Origin: DASPSM01 sp036008465
Lineage (GTDB): Bacteria; Planctomycetota; Planctomycetia; Planctomycetales; Planctomycetaceae
Direction: 5' to 3'
DNA: 64,000 bases
Assembly: GCA_036008465.1 (NCBI GenBank)
Contig: DASYNP010000087.1
Coordinates: forward strand, 84,541 to 148,540
Part shown: piece after piece, positions 31,547-40,494 of the stretch
Layout of the letters: the number at the start of each line of letters is the position of its first letter
Numbering within the stretch: the first letter of the stretch is position 1
The notes under the pieces: model-generated
What the model was told of the DNA's origin: nothing
The model's input: the letters and a program-made list of their open reading frames with translations, nothing else
Databases searched by the model: none
Made by a program: the position numbers and the translations under genes

Positions 31547-32716
31547 ATGAACCAAGCCGAGGTGGCCCGCGATCCGGGGGCCGATCCACGGGAGCGTTTT
31601 GCGCGGCGTCCGCCGTCTCAAGCATGGGAGGCGATCGCGGCGGCAGACCGTCCTCCTAACACGGCCTGGGCTTGGTTTAAGCCCCCCGCAGTCCCTCACG
31701 GCTTGATTCTAAGAGTTTCGCCCGAGGCGTTTCAGTCGGCCGCGCCCGCCACCCAATGGACGATGCGGCAATTGCTGTTGGCCGTCGATATTGATCCGGC
31801 CTGTGTGATCATGTGGCGGGTCAACGGAGCCGCATTTCCGGCCGCGGGAGGAACGAATCCCCTGCTCGATCTGCCGGTCCCGGCACCCGTGCTGGGCGCT
31901 GACCCGAACATCGCAGTGAGCGTCGCGATGCCCGCGATGCACACAGTATTCCCACCCAGCGTGCCGGCGCCTGGAATGACTCCGGCCGCCCCCAACGGTT
32001 TCAACGGACTCCCAGCGGCGGCCCCTGGGCTGCCGGGGATTTTTGTTCCCGGACATCCGATGGCGGCAATGCCCGTGATTCCTGCCCCGCTCGGGATTCC
32101 TATCGCAGTCCCTCCCGTTCCCAACGGCGCACCAGTCACTGTGCCAAAATTGGGCGGCAAGCACGAACCGGTGATCCCTGCGCCGGCCCACCTCATGGAG
32201 GCCTACGAACACGTCGAGCAAGACTGGCGGGCCTGCCAGGAAGCTGAAAAAGATCTCGCCCGGTTGCGACAGCAGTGTTTGGACATGATGGGGCGACTCA
32301 AAACGCTAAACCGAGATCTGACCGGGCCCGAACGACTGCATTCGACCAATCAAGAAAAAAAGGACTGGACGAATGCCCGACGGATGCTGAGGGATTGCAC
32401 CAACCGGCTGTGGAAGTCGGTCAAGGCGCACGATATCGGCTACACCAGCTCGGCCGGACAACGCCGTTGGTTCGAGGAGACGTATGACAAATACATCGCT
32501 CCCCGCCGGCACTTCGAGGGCTTTCAGGACGCCGACCGGGCCTTCGGCTCGTACCGCAAGATCGTCACCACACTGCACATCGAGATGAGCAACGGGCTTT
32601 CAATTGCACAGTTGGATGGCGAACGCCGCGCGCAGCAGATCCTCGCCCGAATTGCCGAGAAGATTCGCGAAGCCGGCAATCGCAAGAACTTCTTGGGCGT
32701 GATGCTCGATTCTTAG
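31547..32716 (+). CDS. Hypothetical protein with Pro/Ala-rich linker and helical C-terminal domain
   Basis: A 389-residue protein of no family known to me. Residues 1-100 are globular (AWAWFKPPAVPHGLILRVSPEAFQS, QLLLAVDIDPACVIMWRVNG). Residues about 105-215 are an Ala/Pro/Gly-rich low-complexity linker with repeated PxxPAPxxxP motifs. Residues 215-389 are charged and helical, with coiled-coil-like stretches (HVEQDWRACQEAEKDLARLRQQ, given in part) and RRWFEETYDKYIAPRRHFEGF. No signal peptide or membrane helix. Probably cytosolic and possibly planctomycete-specific. The ATG has GTTAGGCGAG about seven bases upstream, weak support for the start. Confidence 0.7.
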   Translation: MNQAEVARDPGADPRERFARRPPSQAWEAIAAADRPPNTAWAWFKPPAVPHGLILRVSPEAFQSAAPATQWTMRQLLLAVDIDPACVIMWRVNGAAFPAAGGTNPLLDLPVPAPVLGADPNIAVSVAMPAMHTVFPPSVPAPGMTPAAPNGFNGLPAAAPGLPGIFVPGHPMAAMPVIPAPLGIPIAVPPVPNGAPVTVPKLGGKHEPVIPAPAHLMEAYEHVEQDWRACQEAEKDLARLRQQCLDMMGRLKTLNRDLTGPERLHSTNQEKKDWTNARRMLRDCTNRLWKSVKAHDIGYTSSAGQRRWFEETYDKYIAPRRHFEGFQDADRAFGSYRKIVTTLHIEMSNGLSIAQLDGERRAQQILARIAEKIREAGNRKNFLGVMLDS

Positions 32717-32774
32717 GTGATCGAGTCGGACGCGTTTCCTGCATCGCTTGGCGAGCGGCTGACTTTCGTCGGGG

Positions 32775-33005
32775 TCACGCTTCGCGGATAAAACCGTGCC
32801 GCGGACCGATGAAGTCGCTGGTGATCTCACGCGAGCGGAAGGGTGCAACTGTCTTAACGCGATACCGTCGACAGTTGTGAACGATCCAATCTCCCGGGCC
32901 CACGTCGACGAGCCGCTTGGTTCGCTCGTGGGCGCGCCAATGGGGCGACCGACCGTCCTCGTTGACCGGGACGATCAGCCGATGGGTCGTTCGAGCCTTC
33001 AACAT
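32775..33005 (-). CDS. Small basic hypothetical protein, 76 residues
   Basis: A minus-strand frame converging on the gene above. From the ATG at 33005 the product contains THRLIVPVNEDGRSPHWRAH, VDVGPGDWIVHNCRRYRVKTV and ends DFIGPRHGFIREA. The GDWIVHNCRRYRVKTV part resembles small beta-barrel proteins and is not a shadow of another gene. An ATG at 33062 would add 19 residues. I do not recognise the family; it may be a conserved planctomycete small protein. Confidence 0.45.
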   Translation of the reverse strand: MLKARTTHRLIVPVNEDGRSPHWRAHERTKRLVDVGPGDWIVHNCRRYRVKTVAPFRSREITSDFIGPRHGFIREA

Positions 33006-33416
33006 CTCAAGCTCAAATTCCAACGAATACACAAGGCTGCGCATCGTGCACCAAAGCAACACCGCCGGTCGATCCAGACAACGACCGCGTCGCGCGCCGT
33101 TCTCTGAACCGGCGCAACGCGGGCGGAGCGATCCGTCTCACTCAATCAGCGTGTGCGACTCTCTCACCCCAAACCCGAGTCGCACGAGCATTGTGGGCGG
33201 AGCGCCATGGGAAATCAAGAAAGCAAGGGGGGGGCGTTGGGGGAGCCGGTGGATCCACCTATTAGTAATCGGCGGCCAGGGCCGACCGGTGGGGAATTTT
33301 TGCATTCTGTGAATTTCGAGTGTGTTGCCCGTCCGTTCAGTGAAAGAGTTGCCCAGTCCTGCTAGAACGGAATTTTGACCACGGTCCGGCAACCTCCTCG
33401 AGTGCTCGACTGGGAG
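33006..33416. other. Intergenic stretch with a perfect 12-base palindrome
   Basis: Upstream region of the phosphoesterase gene. It contains GGTGGATCCACC (33248-33259), a G run (ggggggcg) and no protein-like frame. The palindrome could be an operator but has no further support. Confidence 0.35.
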
Positions 33417-35930
33417 ATGATGATCATGCAGGCCCTAATGGATAGTCGCCACGCCCTATCAGCGACGTGCGTTGTCCTTTTCGCAGCTGGATTCGCGTCG
33501 GGCGCACCGCCGCAGACGATTGGCCCAAGTGAGAAAGGCTTCATGCTGCCAAACGGTTGGGTCCTGACTCCTGCCGGCCACCACATCGAGCTCTCAGACT
33601 TGCCGCTCAACATCCTCCCTTTGTCCGACAATCGCCGGGTGGTTGTCGGCACGGACGGCTATAACCGCCATCAGCTTTCGCTGATCGACCTGACGCAGCA
33701 AAAAGAACTGGCGCGCGAGAGCGTCGGCGAAAGCTGGTTCGGTCTCGCGACGTCCGCCGCTCAGGATCGCGTCTGGTGGGCGGGCGGAGGCAGCAACCGC
33801 ATCTTCGAGTACGCGATCGGCGACAAGGGGCTGACGCGCCAGTCGTTCGAGCCGCCGCTGAAAGCTCAGCGTCCCGCCGGAGAACGCGCCAACCTGCATC
33901 ACTTCCGCAGCGGACTGCTGTTGGATGCGACCTCGCAAACCCTCTATTCGCTCGACATCAATGCCGGCCGACTTGATGCGATCGATCTGAAGAGCGGGAA
34001 GGTGTCCAAATCGGCTCCCTGCGGAGGCCGCCCGTACGACATCGTCCTGTCGCACAACCGGGCTCTGCTGTTCGTTTCGGATTGGGCCGGCCGGGCCGTT
34101 CTGGCTGTCCGCCCGGACGACCTGCGCGTGATCTCGCGAATCGCAGTGGGCGAGCATCCCAACCAGATCGCCCTGCATCCCAAAGACGACCGGCTCTTTG
34201 TCACCTGCGCGTCCACTAACAACGTCTCGGTGATCGATACGCGCGCAGGCAGTGTCGCCGAGACGATCTATACCCCCTTGTTCCCGAAGTCCCCTGAAGG
34301 GAGCACGCCCGACGCGCTGGCCGTCACACCCGACGGCCAAACCCTCTTCGTCGCCAATGCCGACAACAATTGCGTGGCCTTCATCGACATCAGCCAGCCG
34401 AGCCGCAGCCAGGTGAAGGGGTTTATTCCGACTGGTTGGTATCCCAGCGCGGTCGCGGTGACGCCAGACGGCAAGAACCTGCTGGTAGGTGTCGGGAAGG
34501 GGCTGCAAAGCCACCCCAACGCGACGGGTCGAACGCTCGACGCAAATCAGAAAGCCCAACAGGCGGCAGGAGCCCTCCGCGTTCCATATCGATACATCGG
34601 CACCACGCTGTCGGGAGCGCTCTCGATCGTGCCGATTCCGGACGAAGCTCAACTGGCGAAATACACCGCCCAGGTCTACGCCAACTGTCCCTACTCGGAC
34701 AAGTTGCTTTCGGCATCTCCCACCGATGAAAAGACCGTGATCCCCAGCCGCGTCGGAGACGCCTGCCCGATCCGCCATGTGATTTACATCATCAAGGAAA
34801 ATCGGACTTACGATCAGGTCTTCGGCGACGTCAAGGAGGGGAATGGCGATCCAAGCCTGGTGATGTTCGGCGAAAAAGTGACGCCCAACCACCACAAACT
34901 GGCGCGCGAATTCGTCCTGCTCGACAACCTGTATTGCAACGGCCAGGTTTCGCGCGACGGGCACCCCTGGTCGACGATGGCCTACCACACCGACTACACG
35001 GCCCGCGACTGGCATCTGACTTACTCGCGCCGCACAGGCGTCGACGACGATGATGAAGGCAATTTGAACAGGGCACCTTCGGGTTACATTTGGGACGCGT
35101 GTGCCCGTGCCGGCCTCGCCTATCGCAACTATGGAGAATACGGCCGCCGAGTCAGTCAGCCCGACGGCCATCTCGTTATGGACGGGGCCGTGCCTGGACT
35201 AATCGGCCACATGTGCGCCACCTACGGGATCTCCAAAGTTGCCGGACAGAAGCAGCGCGATCTCTCTAATGTGGACATCTTCTTGGAAGAATTCCGCGAG
35301 TTCGAGCGGCAAGGCAAGCTCCCGAGCCTGATGGTGTTGAGCTTGGGCGAAGACCACACCACCGGCACAAAGCCGGGCACGTTTACGCCGGCCGCCTGCG
35401 TCGCCTGCAATGACGTAGCCTTGGGCAAGCTGGTTGACGCGGTCAGCCACAGCAAGTCATGGCCGCAAACGGCAATCTTCGTAATCGAGGACGACGCCCA
35501 AAACGGACCGGACCATGTCGACGCGCATCGCACCGTGGGCCTGGTCATCAGCCCCTATGTGAAGCGCAAAGCGGTCGACAGCACGCAGTACAGCACGGTC
35601 AGCATGATTCGCTCGATCGAACTGATTCTCGGCTTGCCCCCCTTGAGCCAATACGACGCGGCGGCCCGGCCGATGTATGGCTCATTTATGGAGCGGGCCG
35701 ATCTTTCACCCTACGAGAGCGTCTCGGCACAGATCGACATGAACGCCGTCAACAGCGAACTTGCCTACGGTGCGGATCGCTCGATGAAAATGGATTTCAG
35801 CGAATACGACCGGATCAATGATTTCGAGCTGAACGAGATCCTGTGGCGCTCGATTAAGGGCGTCAACGCGCCGCTGCCTGCGCCGGTCCGCCGCGCTATT
35901 GCCGATCGTCCCGCCAGCCGATTGAACTGA
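33417..35930 (+). CDS. Secreted YVTN beta-propeller fused to a phosphoesterase (alkaline-phosphatase-superfamily) domain
   Basis: About 837 residues. A signal peptide (HALSATCVVLFAAGFASGA) follows the start; ATG at 33417 or 33438 are the likely starts, the TTG at 33375 is less likely. Residues about 50-400 form a beta-propeller with YVTN-type repeats (VSVIDTRAGSVAETIYT, PDALAVTPDGQTLFVANADNN, GWYPSAVAVTPDGKNLLVGVG). The C-terminal half is a phosphoesterase domain of the PF04185 type: VIYIIKENRTYDQVFGDV, EFVLLDNLYCNGQVSRDGH with the nucleophile region, and IFVIEDDAQNGPDHVDAHR binding metals. This bifunctional arrangement is known in soil bacteria and planctomycetes; substrates may be phosphodiesters or phospholipids. 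A strong hairpin follows the gene. Confidence 0.88.
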   Translation: MMIMQALMDSRHALSATCVVLFAAGFASGAPPQTIGPSEKGFMLPNGWVLTPAGHHIELSDLPLNILPLSDNRRVVVGTDGYNRHQLSLIDLTQQKELARESVGESWFGLATSAAQDRVWWAGGGSNRIFEYAIGDKGLTRQSFEPPLKAQRPAGERANLHHFRSGLLLDATSQTLYSLDINAGRLDAIDLKSGKVSKSAPCGGRPYDIVLSHNRALLFVSDWAGRAVLAVRPDDLRVISRIAVGEHPNQIALHPKDDRLFVTCASTNNVSVIDTRAGSVAETIYTPLFPKSPEGSTPDALAVTPDGQTLFVANADNNCVAFIDISQPSRSQVKGFIPTGWYPSAVAVTPDGKNLLVGVGKGLQSHPNATGRTLDANQKAQQAAGALRVPYRYIGTTLSGALSIVPIPDEAQLAKYTAQVYANCPYSDKLLSASPTDEKTVIPSRVGDACPIRHVIYIIKENRTYDQVFGDVKEGNGDPSLVMFGEKVTPNHHKLAREFVLLDNLYCNGQVSRDGHPWSTMAYHTDYTARDWHLTYSRRTGVDDDDEGNLNRAPSGYIWDACARAGLAYRNYGEYGRRVSQPDGHLVMDGAVPGLIGHMCATYGISKVAGQKQRDLSNVDIFLEEFREFERQGKLPSLMVLSLGEDHTTGTKPGTFTPAACVACNDVALGKLVDAVSHSKSWPQTAIFVIEDDAQNGPDHVDAHRTVGLVISPYVKRKAVDSTQYSTVSMIRSIELILGLPPLSQYDAAARPMYGSFMERADLSPYESVSAQIDMNAVNSELAYGADRSMKMDFSEYDRINDFELNEILWRSIKGVNAPLPAPVRRAIADRPASRLN

Positions 35931-35955
35931 CGAGGAATTCGCCGCGCAATAAAAC

Positions 35956-35990
35956 ACAACAGCCATCGGGACACCCGACGGCTGTTGTGG
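35956..35990. terminator. Hairpin terminator between convergent genes
   Basis: CACAACAGCC pairs perfectly with GGCTGTTGTG, and the inner TCGGG pairs with CCCGA around a three-base loop, one A/C mismatch apart. On the minus strand the stem is followed by TTTTATT, so it is an intrinsic terminator for the Gly-rich protein genes and possibly also stops plus-strand transcription of the phosphoesterase gene. Confidence 0.75.
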
Positions 35991-36103
35991 CACCGTCCTT
36001 GTGTTGCGACCTCCTGGCGCTGACTCCTTGGTCTCCTGGTCTGAACAAAACTTATACTGCAGCCAGATCATTCGCGGTGAGAACAATCGGCGGCAGCCCT
36101 GAG

Positions 36104-36691
36104 CTACGGTGTCGGGTTCTGCTGGTTCTGCGTATTGCCAGGAGCCGGAGCAGGGGCCGGCTGTGGCGCCGGAGGAGCTGCGCCGCCTTGCTGATTGGGA
36201 GCGGGTTGCTGCTGAGTATCCAGCGTCGGGTTCATAGCGGCACTTCGCTGCCCATTGATGTCGCCTTGGGCATTTGGTGCATAAGGTGCCGCGGTTCCCG
36301 GAGCATAGGTCGGATTCGTTGCGCCACCGTAGGGCGGGGCCCCGGGTCCATATCCGTTGTACGAATTGCCGTAGGCGCCGTTCCCATTGACATACGGAGC
36401 GGGTGCGGACCCGTAAGTGTTGTAGCCGACACCGCACGAAGAGCAGCCCCCGTTGCCAGCGGTTACCCCACAAGCTCCGCCACAGCCGCCAGAAGCACTG
36501 CATCCACCGCCGCAGCCTCCGTAGAACGCATATCCTCCGCCGCAGCCACCTCCACATCCACCATAGCCTCCGCAGCCACCGTAGCATCCGCACCGATGAT
36601 GCCGCGCTTCTGCGGTTCCACTCGTTACGGCGAGCGCGCCTGCAACCGCCAACAGCAACAAAGCTGCTTTCATCCGTGGATGCAATTGCAT
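36104..36691 (-). CDS. Secreted Gly/Cys-rich protein with Pro/Gln-rich tail (paralogue A)
   Basis: A 195-residue exported protein. MQLHPRMKAALLLLAVAGAL begins the signal peptide, cleaved near GTAEA. The mature part starts with a His/Cys/Gly-rich block of about 55 residues (repeats of GGCGGGCG and YGGCGG, roughly 14 Cys), then a Tyr/Asn/Gly-rich stretch and a Pro/Gln/Ala tail ending NTQNQQNPTP. Function unknown; the Cys clusters could form disulfides or bind metal. The gene next upstream is a paralogue with almost the same signal peptide, leader and tail. AGGAG lies ten bases before the ATG. It is rare among Gly-rich ORFs in having clear coding bias and signals, so I consider it real. Confidence 0.75.
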   Translation of the reverse strand: MQLHPRMKAALLLLAVAGALAVTSGTAEARHHRCGCYGGCGGYGGCGGGCGGGYAFYGGCGGGCSASGGCGGACGVTAGNGGCSSCGVGYNTYGSAPAPYVNGNGAYGNSYNGYGPGAPPYGGATNPTYAPGTAAPYAPNAQGDINGQRSAAMNPTLDTQQQPAPNQQGGAAPPAPQPAPAPAPGNTQNQQNPTP

Positions 36692-36921
36692 TCTGAGTTC
36701 TCCTGTAAAAGGCCCAAACGACTGGAACTTGCCAAGACTTTCCGATGTCTCTTTACGCGTCGTGCGGCCAGACCGGATCGTGCCGCAGAAGTGGAACGTT
36801 CAATTTGTTGCCGCGTTCCCTTGCATCAACTCCTCGCGCTCGTGATTCACGACATTTCGCCGCCGCGCACTCCTCTGATGCCAGAGGGTGCACCGCGCGA
36901 AAGTTAACGGCAGGAGCCGAT

Positions 36922-37539
36922 CTAAGGTGAAGGATTCTGCTGGTTTTGTGGATTCTGGTTCTGCCTATTGTTATTAGCCGGAGCAGCCGGAGGTGGCGGA
37001 GCCGTCCCGCTCTGTTGATTGACCGTTCCTGGCTGATTGGTCATGCCAGACTGCTGCTGAGCGCCCTGCTGATTCAGGTTCGGGTTGCCCGGGGCATACG
37101 TCGGAGTCGCTGACCCGTCGTAGGTCGTTCCGTTATACCCGCCCGGCGTTCCGGGCATTGGTCCCGAGGGAGGATACGCGGCAGTGGTGGTGCCGCAGCC
37201 TACTTGGGAGTAACCGTAAGCCGGCGGCGCGCTCGGCGCGTAGTTCGTATAAGTGTTGCCGGAATTGTCATACGCGTAGCCCGAGTTCGGGTAATAGCCC
37301 GTGCTGTATCCGTAGTTGGGGTAGTCGTAGGCATAGCCGTTATACGGGTAGCCGCCGTACCAGCCATAGCCGCCATATCCTCCCCACCCCCAGCCGCCGC
37401 GTCCGCCGTCCCATCCGCCACGCCATGCACGGCGGCCCCAACGCCCATCGCGGGCCTCAGTGGACGAGCTCATTGCCATCATTGTGCCTGCGAGCGCCAA
37501 CAGCAGCAGGCCTGCTTTCATCCTTGGATGCAGTTGCAT
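36922..37539 (-). CDS. Secreted Gly/Tyr-rich protein with Pro/Gln-rich tail (paralogue B)
   Basis: A 205-residue exported protein from the ATG at 37539. It shares MQLHPRMKAxLLLLAxAGT and the cleavage context STEA with paralogue A, as well as the tail APANNNRQNQNPQNQQNPSP. The centre differs: instead of Cys it has Trp/Arg/Gly repeats (RGGWDGGRGGWGWGGYGG) followed by Tyr/Asn/Gly-rich sequence, with a single Cys. The 5' leaders of both genes are alike (ACAGGAG at about ten bases before ATG). A tandem duplication followed by rapid change of the central repeat is likely. Possibly a cell-surface or matrix protein (inference). Confidence 0.75.
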   Translation of the reverse strand: MQLHPRMKAGLLLLALAGTMMAMSSSTEARDGRWGRRAWRGGWDGGRGGWGWGGYGGYGWYGGYPYNGYAYDYPNYGYSTGYYPNSGYAYDNSGNTYTNYAPSAPPAYGYSQVGCGTTTAAYPPSGPMPGTPGGYNGTTYDGSATPTYAPGNPNLNQQGAQQQSGMTNQPGTVNQQSGTAPPPPAAPANNNRQNQNPQNQQNPSP

Positions 37540-37590
37540 TCTTTCGTCTCCTGTCAAAAGCCCAAGTCCTCGGAAACTTGCCGATGCCTC

Positions 37591-39399
37591 CTATTTCTTT
37601 TCACGCTCGTTGCGTGGAGGAGCGGGTCGTGCCGCAGGTGCCCGAACCGCGCGGTCGGGTTGCGGAGGTCGTGGGGTATTGACTCGTGCCGGCCTTGCGG
37701 CTGGCTGGACGTTCGGCGTTCTGGGAGCCTCGCGGCGTTCTTCGACTCGCGGCGCGCCCCGACCGGGTGCGACTTCGGGCCCTCGGCCCGTGGGCAGCCG
37801 CAGAGTTCGCGGCGCTTCCGCAATACCAGCGCCACCGCGTCGCAGCTCGGGCCCCACTCCGGCTCCCGGACGCTCCGTCGGCCGTTCGATTGGGCGTTCG
37901 CCAGGACGTTCAATCGGTCGAGCCCCTGGACGCTCGGCTGGCCGTTCGATCGGGCGTGCCCCTGGCCGTTCAATCGGCCGTTCGCCCGGCCGCTGGATGG
38001 GTCGTTCGCCTGGCCGGGTCCCAGGACGCTCGGGCATCCTGTCGCCTGGGCGCCGGTCGGGTTGCCTTTGCACGTTGTTGGCGCGCTCGAGGCGGCTTCG
38101 CTCGGTGACGAGGTTGCGATGGAAATCGTTCCGCTGTCGCAGAGCGCGCCGATCGGCATCCGTCAGGCGAACAATGTGTTGGTTAAAGCGCTTATCGCGG
38201 AGTGCGTCGCGTAGGGGCAAAGCAACCATCCGATCGCCTCCGATCTTCCCCCCGCCGCGAACGAGCCTCTCATAATCGCGCCAGGTGCGCGGTGGACGCA
38301 GACCGGGATCGCGAACAAGTCGGTCGTAACGCCGCCGAAAATCATCGCGCCAGTGCGGGTTTGTCCGCCAGAACAAACTCGAGCGGTAGGCGAAAATCGG
38401 ATCGTAGAGATACGGCCCAACGCCAACATTGAACCACGGATAGATGCCGAACCTCGCGTATTGGGGTCCGTAATAGTCGCCAAAGAAATAGCTCTGAAAT
38501 CCAGGCGCGACGAACAGATTGTCAACCAGGTTGTCCAACGAGACCAGATACTGCGGCGTGTAGACGAAGCCCTGATTCAAGTAAATCGGAGAGCTGAATG
38601 CCACCGGCGTAAACAGAATTCCGCGCTGATCGACCGGGTAATCCCAGTGCCCGGCGATAAAGACATAGCCGTTGGGCGTCCACTCGTAGTGGGCGGGAAT
38701 CCACATCCAGCCCGCGACGATGCGGCTCCAGTAACCAGGCTGCCACTCGTACGCCTGCGTGCGATAGCCCCAAAATCCGGGAACCCAAAAATGCTCAGCG
38801 TCTGGCGGATTCGACACATCCACGCTTTCGTCCCGGTAGGGCGGCGGGGCCGGGAGATAAGTCACCTCTTCCACGTCCTCGGGAGTCCAAAAGCCGGAGA
38901 CCCATTGATAATTTCCCTGCGTTTCCGACCAGTAACCGGGAATCCAGCGATGACCTGGAGGCGGCACCCGCCAACTGCCGCTCACCCAAACGTAGTTGTT
39001 GCTCTCGGGGTCCCATGACCAATATCCCGGCACCCAGGTCGATTCCGGGTTGTCGGGCCGGGCATCTGGCGGAGCTTCGGCAATCGGCGCCGGCGGTTGT
39101 TTGGGGACCGGCGGCGACGGCTGCGGGGTCATGTTGGTCATCTCGGCGAAGCCCTGATTGATCGGACCTCGCGTCAACTCGACGACCTTGTCGCTGGCAG
39201 CGCCCTGCGGCGGCGCCACCGAAGTGTCGGGCTGCGGCGCCGAAGGCGGAGCCTGACCTGGATTCACGTCCTGCAGAGCCACTTGGTCGGCCCGGTTTGA
39301 CGGAACATCGTTCTGAGTTTGAGCTTGCACCTGGGCCGTCGTTCCCACCAAACCCGCGACACAGAGTGCGCAGAAAGCGTGCTTCACAGGTCGCTTCAT
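37591..39399 (-). CDS. Secreted YXWQ/WxPGYW-repeat protein with RPGERPIE tandem repeats
   Basis: About 602 residues. A signal peptide (HAFCALCVAGLVGTTAQVQA) is followed by a Pro/Gln-rich linker. The core from about residue 115 to 330 carries repeats of the form WVPGYWSWDP, YVWVSGSWRVPPPGHRWIPG, YQWVSGFW, FWVPGFWGY, YEWQPGYW, which are YXWQ/YXWG-type repeats of large planctomycete exported proteins. Then come Tyr/Phe-rich and Arg-rich segments (FWRTNPHWRDDFRRRYDRL), an octapeptide-repeat block and a Pro/Arg-rich basic tail. It is probably cell-surface or wall-associated (inference). ATG at 39399 is preferred; a GTG three codons earlier is possible. Function unknown. Confidence 0.8.
   Translation of the reverse strand: MKRPVKHAFCALCVAGLVGTTAQVQAQTQNDVPSNRADQVALQDVNPGQAPPSAPQPDTSVAPPQGAASDKVVELTRGPINQGFAEMTNMTPQPSPPVPKQPPAPIAEAPPDARPDNPESTWVPGYWSWDPESNNYVWVSGSWRVPPPGHRWIPGYWSETQGNYQWVSGFWTPEDVEEVTYLPAPPPYRDESVDVSNPPDAEHFWVPGFWGYRTQAYEWQPGYWSRIVAGWMWIPAHYEWTPNGYVFIAGHWDYPVDQRGILFTPVAFSSPIYLNQGFVYTPQYLVSLDNLVDNLFVAPGFQSYFFGDYYGPQYARFGIYPWFNVGVGPYLYDPIFAYRSSLFWRTNPHWRDDFRRRYDRLVRDPGLRPPRTWRDYERLVRGGGKIGGDRMVALPLRDALRDKRFNQHIVRLTDADRRALRQRNDFHRNLVTERSRLERANNVQRQPDRRPGDRMPERPGTRPGERPIQRPGERPIERPGARPIERPAERPGARPIERPGERPIERPTERPGAGVGPELRRGGAGIAEAPRTLRLPTGRGPEVAPGRGAPRVEERREAPRTPNVQPAARPARVNTPRPPQPDRAVRAPAARPAPPRNEREKK
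37867..38052 (-). repeat. In-frame tandem repeat encoding RPGERPIE-like octapeptides
   Basis: About seven to eight copies of a 24-base unit encode (R)PGERPIE, RPGARPIE and RPAE variants near the C-terminus of the YXWQ-repeat protein. Copies differ at few bases, so copy number could vary between strains. Confidence 0.8.
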
Positions 39400-39495
39400 T
39401 TCCTTCACCTCGGGTTTGTCATGACTTGGACTGGCAGTTTTGCCGCGACCGACCGTTTGAACGTCTGCGAGGACTCCGCCGAGCCCTTGCGGCTG

Positions 39496-39855
39496 TCAGC
39501 CGTCCTCGAGCTCACGGCGAGCGACTTCGAGCTTGGCGACCATGGGCTCCATCAGGTCAGATAGCGTCTCCAAGGCTCGCAGGATCGCAGGTCGATCGCC
39601 CGAGCGGGCCAGGGTTTCGATCTCTACCGCGCGGCTTTGCACCGCGTCACAGTAGACGTTAGCGACCAGACCCTTGAGCGAATGGGCCGCGCGCTCGACC
39701 TCCCCGAATTGGTCATTTTCCAAAGATGTCTCGATCTTGCGCACCAAGTCGGGGCTGTCCTCCACCACGAAGTCGATAATTCGAGCCAACAAGATGCGAT
39801 CCCCACCGACGCGATCCAACGCCCTGGGGACGTCAAATTCGATTGTTGCGATCAT
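39496..39855 (-). CDS. Hpt-domain phosphotransfer protein
   Basis: A 119-residue single-domain histidine phosphotransfer protein of multistep phosphorelays. The motif AAHSLKGLVANV holds the phosphorylated His58, in a four-helix context with VRKIETSLENDQFGEVERAA before and SRAVEIETLARSGD after, as in Hpt domains. The ATG at 39855 is preferred because GAGGGG lies five bases upstream and the domain starts there; the longer frame to 39981 adds unlike sequence. No sensor kinase or response regulator is adjacent, so its partners are elsewhere. A small conserved-looking gene lies upstream on the same strand. Confidence 0.82.
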   Translation of the reverse strand: MIATIEFDVPRALDRVGGDRILLARIIDFVVEDSPDLVRKIETSLENDQFGEVERAAHSLKGLVANVYCDAVQSRAVEIETLARSGDRPAILRALETLSDLMEPMVAKLEVARRELEDG

Positions 39856-39984
39856 AAAACCCCTCGCCGGCAGCATAGGCAATCCTCGCCGGGCTCTTCC
39901 ACAAAGGGAATTGAGCCCTGCGGGCGATGGCTCAATGGCAATCGGTCCGATGGCGACCAGATCAGGGACAGCACTGTCCACTCT

Positions 39985-40179
39985 TCACATGGACTTGACG
40001 TGCTGTCGCCGATCAAATTCCGGATGCGGCAGCACAAGCACCCGCCAGGCAATCCGCGCTCCGACGCGGCGGGCCTCGCGTTCGCCAGGCGACCAATCGA
40101 TGCGAATCTGGCGGCAAGCCTCCCGAATCTCATGTGGGGAGGGAAGATACGGTGCTGATTGCCCTCTGAACTGTTGCAT
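39985..40179 (-). CDS. Small protein, 64 residues, upstream of the Hpt gene
   Basis: The product contains PSPHEIREACRQIRIDWSPGEREARR, which I show in parts: EIREACRQIRIDWSPGERE. Helical, charged small proteins of this kind occur widely in planctomycetes, as far as I recall. It has no signal or membrane segment. Its stop is 130 bases before the Hpt gene. The coding character is better than in the overlapping frames on either strand. Function unknown. Confidence 0.5.
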   Translation of the reverse strand: MQQFRGQSAPYLPSPHEIREACRQIRIDWSPGEREARRVGARIAWRVLVLPHPEFDRRQHVKSM

Positions 40180-40494
40180 CGCCGAATCCCTTCCAAGCTA
40201 AGCCCGCTGCGCGCCGAGTTCAAACGCTCACAAAATCGATTCAAAAACATTACCAGGAGCTAACCTATTCAGTTTGCTCCATACGAGGAGATGGAAGGGC
40301 TGCAAATCGGGTGCCGCAAGTTCGTCGCACTCAATTCTTGGGTTGAGAGCCTCCCCGTCAGCATCTGCCGACCCGGCCCGACCCCCGCACCGACTTTCCC
40401 TCACCCGTTAATTACGCGGCTGATTCGGGCTGTTTAAAATCGGCAGATCGCAATCAAAGTGGTTTTCGGCAACCGGGGGGAGAGAGTCGCCGCC
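40180..40494. other. Divergent intergenic region
   Basis: It separates the small minus-strand gene from the plus-strand channel gene. I see no ORF and no repeat. A weak TTAAAA-type sequence around 40433 is the only promoter-like feature. Confidence 0.4.

Noticed and set aside
33594..35171. 525-codon open frame on the minus strand
   Set aside because: It lies fully antisense to the propeller/phosphoesterase gene, which has clear domains; the translation is Arg/Asp/Val-rich without motifs. A shadow caused by GC-rich codon use.
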